Source of the DNA: Sphaerotilus hippei
GTDB lineage: Bacteria; Pseudomonadota; Gammaproteobacteria; Burkholderiales; Burkholderiaceae_C
Assembly (NCBI RefSeq): GCF_003201595.1
Contig: NZ_QJJS01000004.1
Location: 1-64,000 of the forward strand
DNA: 64,000 nucleotides
Reading direction: 5' to 3'
The notes below the pieces were generated by a model, which did no database searches, was not told the DNA's origin, and was given only the letters and a program-made list of their open reading frames with translations. The translations under genes and the position numbers were made by a program. Positions 59,830-64,000 of the stretch are shown piece after piece; the first letter of the stretch is position 1, and the number at the start of each line of letters is the position of its first letter.

Positions 59830-60807
59830 ATGTCCACCCGAACCTCCGTCCTGTTCGCCGCCGCGCTGACCGCCGCCACGATGTGCGCGCCGCTCCAGGC
59901 CCAGACCGTCCTGAAGATCGGTCACGTGCTGGCCAAGGGCTCGCATTACGACGTGGGGGCGACCGTGTTCTGCGACGAGATCGACAAGGGCACGCAGGGT
60001 CGCTACAAGTGCCAGATGTTCCCCGCCGGCTCCCTGGGTGGCGAGCGTGAGCAGGTCGAGGCGGTGCAGCTGGGCACCCAGGACCTGGTGATCACCTCGA
60101 CCGGCCCGGTGGGCAACTTCGTGCCCGACATCAAGGTGCTCGACATCCCTTTCCTGTTCCGCGACTACACCCACGCCCGCAAGACGCTGGACGGCAAGAT
60201 CGGCCAGGACCTGCTGGCCAAGTTCCCGGCCAAGGGCCTGGTGGCGCTGGCCTGGAGCGAAAACGGCTTCCGCCACATGACCAACAACAAGCGACCCATC
60301 CACAGCGTGACCGACGCGGGCGGCCTGAAGCTGCGCACCATGGAAAACAAGGTGCACATGGCTGGCTACAAGACCTTCGGCATCCTGCCCACGCCGATGG
60401 CCATGACCGAGCTGTTCACCGCGCTGCAACAGGGCACCGTGGACGGGCAGGAGAATCCGGTGGGCGTGATCCTCGCCTCCAAGTTCTCGCAGGTGCAGAA
60501 GTACCTGTCGCTGACCGGCCACGTCTATTCGCCCGCGCTGATCCTGGCGTCGCCGGGCGTCTGGTCGCGGCTCAACGAGGCTGATCGCAAGGTCTTTGCC
60601 GCGGCCGCCGGCAAGAGCGCCGCCGCGTCCCGCAAGAAGGTCAACGACGACGAGGCCAACGGCCTGGCGCAGCTCAAGAAGGACGGCATGCAGATCGACG
60701 AGAAGGTCGATGGCGACAGCTTCCGCAAGGCCGTGGCGCCGGCCTATGCCGAGTTCGCCAAGGAGTTCGGCGCCGCCAACATCGCGGCCATCCAGGCGGT
60801 GCGCTGA
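59830..60807 (+). CDS. dctP: TRAP transporter solute receptor, DctP family
   Basis: A 325-residue periplasmic receptor. The signal peptide ends in APLQAQ. The DctP fold shows GGLKLRTMENKVHMAGYKTFG with the carboxylate-binding arginine and the TALQQGTVDGQENPVG segment. AAGGAGACCCC stands before the ATG. Located with dctQ, dctM, ltnD and denD, it should bind a four-carbon sugar acid such as erythronate or threonate. Confidence 0.93.
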   Translation: MSTRTSVLFAAALTAATMCAPLQAQTVLKIGHVLAKGSHYDVGATVFCDEIDKGTQGRYKCQMFPAGSLGGEREQVEAVQLGTQDLVITSTGPVGNFVPDIKVLDIPFLFRDYTHARKTLDGKIGQDLLAKFPAKGLVALAWSENGFRHMTNNKRPIHSVTDAGGLKLRTMENKVHMAGYKTFGILPTPMAMTELFTALQQGTVDGQENPVGVILASKFSQVQKYLSLTGHVYSPALILASPGVWSRLNEADRKVFAAAAGKSAAASRKKVNDDEANGLAQLKKDGMQIDEKVDGDSFRKAVAPAYAEFAKEFGAANIAAIQAVR

Positions 60808-60814
60808 CCTCACC

Positions 60815-60845
60815 CGGAGCCGGCTCGACACCCCGGCCGGCTCCG
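60815..60845 (+). promoter_or_regulatory. Intercistronic hairpin between dctP and dctQ
   Basis: CGGAGCCGGC (60815-60824) and GCCGGCTCCG (60836-60845) pair perfectly over 10 bp with an 11-base loop, 7 bases after the dctP stop, in a 126-base gap. No T-run follows. It may stabilise the 3' end of dctP mRNA or partly terminate, giving more receptor than membrane subunits. Confidence 0.5.
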
Positions 60846-60933
60846 CTCCATGCTCGACCGCCCCGATGCCGGGGCGCGGTCCCCCACGCCCTGTCAACGG
60901 TGCCACGACGCCGACTTCACTCTGGATCCCCCG

Positions 60934-61425
60934 ATGCGCTCCCTGTTTCTGACCCTGGACCGCTGGCTGACCGGCCTGGCGATGTGGCTCGCCTGCGCGC
61001 TGCTGGCGATCATCAGCATGCTGGGCATGTGGCAGGTGCTGGCCCGCTTCGTCCTGTCCGAACCCTCGACCTGGACCGAGGAGCTGATGCGCCGGCTGCT
61101 GGTCTGGTGCGTGATGCTGGGCATCGCGGTGGCCTTCCGCCGCGGTGCGCTGGTGTCGGTGGACCTGATGCTGCGCACGGCCAAGGGCCGCTGGCGCGAC
61201 GCGGTGCGCTGGATCATCACCAGCACCGCACTGGCCTACCTGTCCGTGCTGCTCTGGCAAGGCATCGATCTGACCTCGCGCGTGCGTTTCCAGAGCTTCG
61301 CGGCGATGGACCTGTCCATGGCCTGGGCCTATGCCGCCCTGCCGGTGGGGGCATTCTTCTGCATGGTGGCGGTGATCGCCAACCACCTCGACCCGGTGTA
61401 CGAGGAGCTGGAGAACGCCCAGTGA
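60934..61425 (+). CDS. dctQ: TRAP transporter small membrane subunit, DctQ family
   Basis: A 163-residue protein with four membrane helices. The conserved PSTWTEELMRRLLVWCVMLG segment, with its charged pair between helices, is typical of DctQ. It pairs with DctM to form the sodium-dependent translocator. The start at 60934 gives MRSLFLTLDRWLTG. Its end is 49 bases before dctM. Confidence 0.9.
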   Translation: MRSLFLTLDRWLTGLAMWLACALLAIISMLGMWQVLARFVLSEPSTWTEELMRRLLVWCVMLGIAVAFRRGALVSVDLMLRTAKGRWRDAVRWIITSTALAYLSVLLWQGIDLTSRVRFQSFAAMDLSMAWAYAALPVGAFFCMVAVIANHLDPVYEELENAQ

Positions 61426-61474
61426 GCCACGCTGCCGCCGCCCGCCCTTCCTCCGTCGCCCTCAGGATTCCCCC

Positions 61475-62791
61475 ATGTCTCTGACCCTGCTCGTCACCAT
61501 GATGCTGGGCTTTGCCTTCAGCATCTCGATCGCCGTGTCCATCGGCGGCGCCGGCATGCTGGGCATCGCCGTGTTCGACCCCGAACGCCTGGTGCTCGCC
61601 CCCAAGGAAATGTTCACGGCCATCGACAAGTTCCCGCTGGCCGCGATCCCGTTCTTCATCTTCGCCGGCAACCTCATGGAGACCGGCGGCATCAGCCGCA
61701 GGCTGGTGGAGTTCGCCAAGAGCCTGGTGGGCGGCGTGCAGGGCGGTCTGCCGATGACCTGCGTGCTCACCTGCATGATCTTCGCGGCCGTCTCGGGTTC
61801 GTCGGTGGCGACCACCTTCGCCATCGGCGCGGTGCTCATCCCGGCGCTGATCAAGCACGGCTACCCGACGGCCTACGCCGCCGCGCTGCAGGCCACCTCG
61901 GCCGAGCTGGGCGTGATCATCCCGCCGTCGATCCCGATGATCCTGTACGGCGTGTCCGCCGAGGTCTCGATCGGCGAGCTGTTCATCGCCGGTTTCGGTC
62001 CGGGCCTGCTGATCGGCGGCGCGCTGATGCTGTTCGTGCACCTGTACTGCCGCTACAAGGGCTGGGGCAAGAACGACGGCGACGGCCGCCTCGGCGTGGG
62101 CCGGGCCAGCCTGGACGCGGCCTGGGCGCTGCTGATGCCGGTGATCATCCTCGGCGGCATCTACGGCGGGGTCTTCACGCCCACCGAGGCGTCGGTCGTG
62201 GCGGTGTTCTACGCGCTGATCGTGGGCATGCTGATCCACCGTGAGCTGTCGTGGCGCGACCTGCTGCCGGTGCTGCGCAAGTCGGTGATCTCCAGCGCGG
62301 TGATCATGTTCATCATCGCCAACGCCGGCCTGTTCGCCTTCATCATCACCCGGGCCGGCGTGCCCGAGGCCATCGGCGAGTGGCTCAGCGAGGTGCTGAA
62401 GTCGCCGATGTGGTTCCTGCTGGGCGTGAACGCCGCGCTGTTCGTCATCGGCATGTTCATCGAGACCTCGGCGGCCATCATCGTGCTGGCTCCGATCCTG
62501 GTGCCGGTGGCCGTGCACTTCGGCGTGGATCCGGTGCACTTCGGCACCATCATGGTCGTCAACCTGGCGCTGGGCATGATCACGCCGCCCTTCGGCGTCA
62601 ACCTCTTCGCGGCCTGCACGGTCGCCAGGATCTCGCTCGACCAGATCGTCAGGCACCTGATTCCCTTCGTGCTGGTGATCATCGGCTGCCTGATGCTGGT
62701 CACCTACGTTCCCTCCATCAGCCTGGCGCTGCGTGACCTCGTGTTCGCCGCACCCGCAGCCGCCATCGCGCCCGCCATCGGCCCGCAATGA
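61475..62791 (+). CDS. dctM: TRAP transporter large membrane subunit, DctM family
   Basis: A 438-residue protein with about 12 membrane helices of the DctM type. Signatures include PLAAIPFFIFAGNLMETGGIS near residue 50, the AAVSGSSVATT motif and LGVIIPPSIPMILYG. The later MITPPFGVNLF motif is also intact. It carries substrate and sodium ions across the inner membrane, fed by the receptor encoded upstream. Length and motifs are complete. Confidence 0.94.
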   Translation: MSLTLLVTMMLGFAFSISIAVSIGGAGMLGIAVFDPERLVLAPKEMFTAIDKFPLAAIPFFIFAGNLMETGGISRRLVEFAKSLVGGVQGGLPMTCVLTCMIFAAVSGSSVATTFAIGAVLIPALIKHGYPTAYAAALQATSAELGVIIPPSIPMILYGVSAEVSIGELFIAGFGPGLLIGGALMLFVHLYCRYKGWGKNDGDGRLGVGRASLDAAWALLMPVIILGGIYGGVFTPTEASVVAVFYALIVGMLIHRELSWRDLLPVLRKSVISSAVIMFIIANAGLFAFIITRAGVPEAIGEWLSEVLKSPMWFLLGVNAALFVIGMFIETSAAIIVLAPILVPVAVHFGVDPVHFGTIMVVNLALGMITPPFGVNLFAACTVARISLDQIVRHLIPFVLVIIGCLMLVTYVPSISLALRDLVFAAPAAAIAPAIGPQ

Positions 62792-62823
62792 CCCCCATGG
62801 ACCCCCTTGCATCGAGAACCGAA

Positions 62824-63729
62824 ATGACGACTCCAGCTTCCCTCCACATCGGCGTCATCGGCCTGGGCGCCATGGGCCGCGGCATGGCCGCCTCGCTGCG
62901 CCGCGCCGGCCACCTCGTGCACGTCTGCGACGTGCGGCCCGAAGCCGCACAGGCCTTTGCCGCCGAAGGGGGCGTGGCCTGCGCCAGCCCGGCCGAGGTG
63001 GCCGCGCACTGCGAGGTGCTGGTCAGCGTGGTCGTCAACGCCGCGCAGACCGAGGCCGTGCTGTTCGGTGACGGTGGCGCGGCCGCCGCGATGCGGCCGG
63101 GCAGCCTGTTCATCATGTGCTCCACCGTGGACCCGAACTGGTCGGTGGCGCTGGAGGCACGCCTGGCGGACCTGGGCCTGCTCTACCTGGATGCGCCCAT
63201 CTCGGGCGGTGCCGCCAAGGCGGCCTCCGGCGAGATGACGATGATGACCGCCGGCACGCCCGCCGCCTATGCCAAGGCCGGCGACGCGCTGGAGGCCATG
63301 GCCGCCAAGGTCTACCGCCTGGGCGACCGTGCCGGCAACGGCAGCAAGGTCAAGATCATCAACCAGCTGCTGGCCGGCGTGCACATCGCCGCCGCGGCCG
63401 AGGCCATGGCGCTGGGCCTGCGCGAAGGCGTGAAGGCCGAGGACATCTACGAGGTCATCACCCACAGCGCCGGCAACAGCTGGATGTTCGAGAACCGCAT
63501 GGCCCATGTGCTGGCGGCCGACTACACGCCGCTGTCGGCCGTGGACATCTTCGTCAAGGACCTCGGCCTGGTGCTCGACACGGCGCGCGCGAGCAAATTC
63601 CCGCTGCCGCTGTCGGCCACCGCGCACCAGATGTTCATGCAGGCCAGCACCGCCGGCTACGGCCGCGAGGACGATTCGGCCGTGATCAAGATCTTTCCCG
63701 GCATCACCCTGCCGGGCTCGCCCGCCTGA
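62824..63729 (+). CDS. ltnD: L-threonate/2-hydroxy acid dehydrogenase (3-hydroxyisobutyrate dehydrogenase family)
   Basis: A 301-residue NAD enzyme. The dinucleotide motif is IGVIGLGAMGRGMA, the substrate motif DAPISGGAAKAASGEM, and the catalytic lysine is in GNGSKVKIINQLLAG. LtnD oxidises L-threonate at C2 in the DUF1537-kinase (OtnK) pathway for four-carbon acid sugars. The name rests on the neighbours (TRAP genes and a DenD-like gene). The ATG at 62824 was preferred over MTPMDPL upstream because the family fold starts directly after it. Confidence 0.83.
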   Translation: MTTPASLHIGVIGLGAMGRGMAASLRRAGHLVHVCDVRPEAAQAFAAEGGVACASPAEVAAHCEVLVSVVVNAAQTEAVLFGDGGAAAAMRPGSLFIMCSTVDPNWSVALEARLADLGLLYLDAPISGGAAKAASGEMTMMTAGTPAAYAKAGDALEAMAAKVYRLGDRAGNGSKVKIINQLLAGVHIAAAAEAMALGLREGVKAEDIYEVITHSAGNSWMFENRMAHVLAADYTPLSAVDIFVKDLGLVLDTARASKFPLPLSATAHQMFMQASTAGYGREDDSAVIKIFPGITLPGSPA

Positions 63730-63739
63730 GGAGGCCACG

Positions 63740-64000
63740 ATGCAGATCCTCATCACCGGTGGCAGCGGCTTCCTGGGCGCCCGCCTGGCCCGCACGCTGC
63801 TGGCCCGGGACGGCCTGGCCCTGGCGGGCGGGCGCACGCAGCCCCTGACCCGCCTGCTGCTGACCGACCTGGTGCCCCCGCCGGCCGACCTGCAGGCCCA
63901 GGCTCGGGTCCGGTTCGTGACGGGTGAGCTCAACGCGCTGCTGGCCAGCGGCGAGCTCGGTCTGGACGGGGTGGACGCCGTCGTGCACCTGGCCGCGGCC
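63740..64000 (+). CDS. denD: D-erythronate dehydrogenase-like NAD-dependent epimerase/dehydratase (partial)
   Basis: The first 87 codons of an extended short-chain dehydrogenase; it runs off the window. The NAD motif GGSGFLGARLA stands at the N-terminus and VDAVVHLAA further on. GAGGAGG precedes the ATG by 5 bases, 10 bases after the ltnD stop. DenD beside LtnD fits the erythronate/threonate pathway, so OtnK-type kinase and aldolase genes are expected just beyond the window. Confidence 0.78.
   Translation, partial: MQILITGGSGFLGARLARTLLARDGLALAGGRTQPLTRLLLTDLVPPPADLQAQARVRFVTGELNALLASGELGLDGVDAVVHLAAA

Noticed and set aside
1..64000. CRISPR array, tRNA, rRNA, insertion sequence or attachment site
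   Set aside because: I looked for regular short repeats, tRNA-like cloverleaf ends, transposase motifs and terminal inverted repeats and found none that hold up by eye. Weak or short elements could have been missed without a covariance search.

Overview
The window is very GC-rich, codes densely on both strands and carries only chromosomal genes. No rRNA, tRNA, phage, insertion sequence or CRISPR was seen. A CcoG-type oxidase assembly protein, several chemoreceptors, the ben/cat/pca gene order, TRAP transporters and a Nit1C cluster with a Pnap_2097-family neighbour point to a beta-proteobacterium of the order Burkholderiales (Comamonadaceae/Sphaerotilaceae-like). That assignment is inference from gene content, not from a marker gene.

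Layout. 0-8.3 kb: the end of etfA, a BaeR-like regulator and BaeS-like kinase lying tail to tail, and a complete tripartite RND efflux operon. 8.3-17.1 kb: a minus-strand catabolic operon: TRAP solute receptor, two paralogous ketosteroid-dehydrogenase-like flavoproteins, a shikimate-dehydrogenase-like enzyme, a NIPSNAP protein, a TIM-barrel isomerase-like protein and a TetR regulator. The same 16-bp operator pattern stands at the operon promoter and before the tetR gene. 17.3-21.9 kb: a YpfH-like esterase, a MarR/DUF2798 divergent pair, a ferredoxin, and an alkB-ada pair whose Ada has lost all four cysteines of its methyl-sensing domain. 21.9-27.6 kb: ilvD and two chemoreceptors.

27.6-41.9 kb is an aromatic catabolism hub. 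A catBCA-benABCDK operon under a LysR regulator with a textbook ATAC-N7-GTAT site, and a pcaIJFD operon divergent from an IclR regulator, together take benzoate through catechol and beta-ketoadipate to succinyl-CoA and acetyl-CoA. A self-standing Fic protein gene lies next to it. 42-51.1 kb: a degenerate endonuclease V-like protein, then a complete Nit1C cluster (nitrilase, radical SAM, GNAT, AIR-synthase-like, glycosyltransferase, flavoprotein and two small nitrogen-starvation proteins), extended by a Pnap_2097/LnmK-like gene and facing a MocR-type regulator. Nit1C has been linked to cyanide assimilation.

51.4-64 kb: the MocR regulator, a hemerythrin-chemoreceptor pair, a second MocR regulator facing a half-length acyl-CoA-dehydrogenase-like gene, ccoG, and a GntR-controlled TRAP (dctPQM)-ltnD-denD operon for a four-carbon acid sugar, cut by the window end. 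The least explained parts are the 9-17 kb operon, the Nit1C extension, the cysteine-less Ada and the endonuclease V-like protein.
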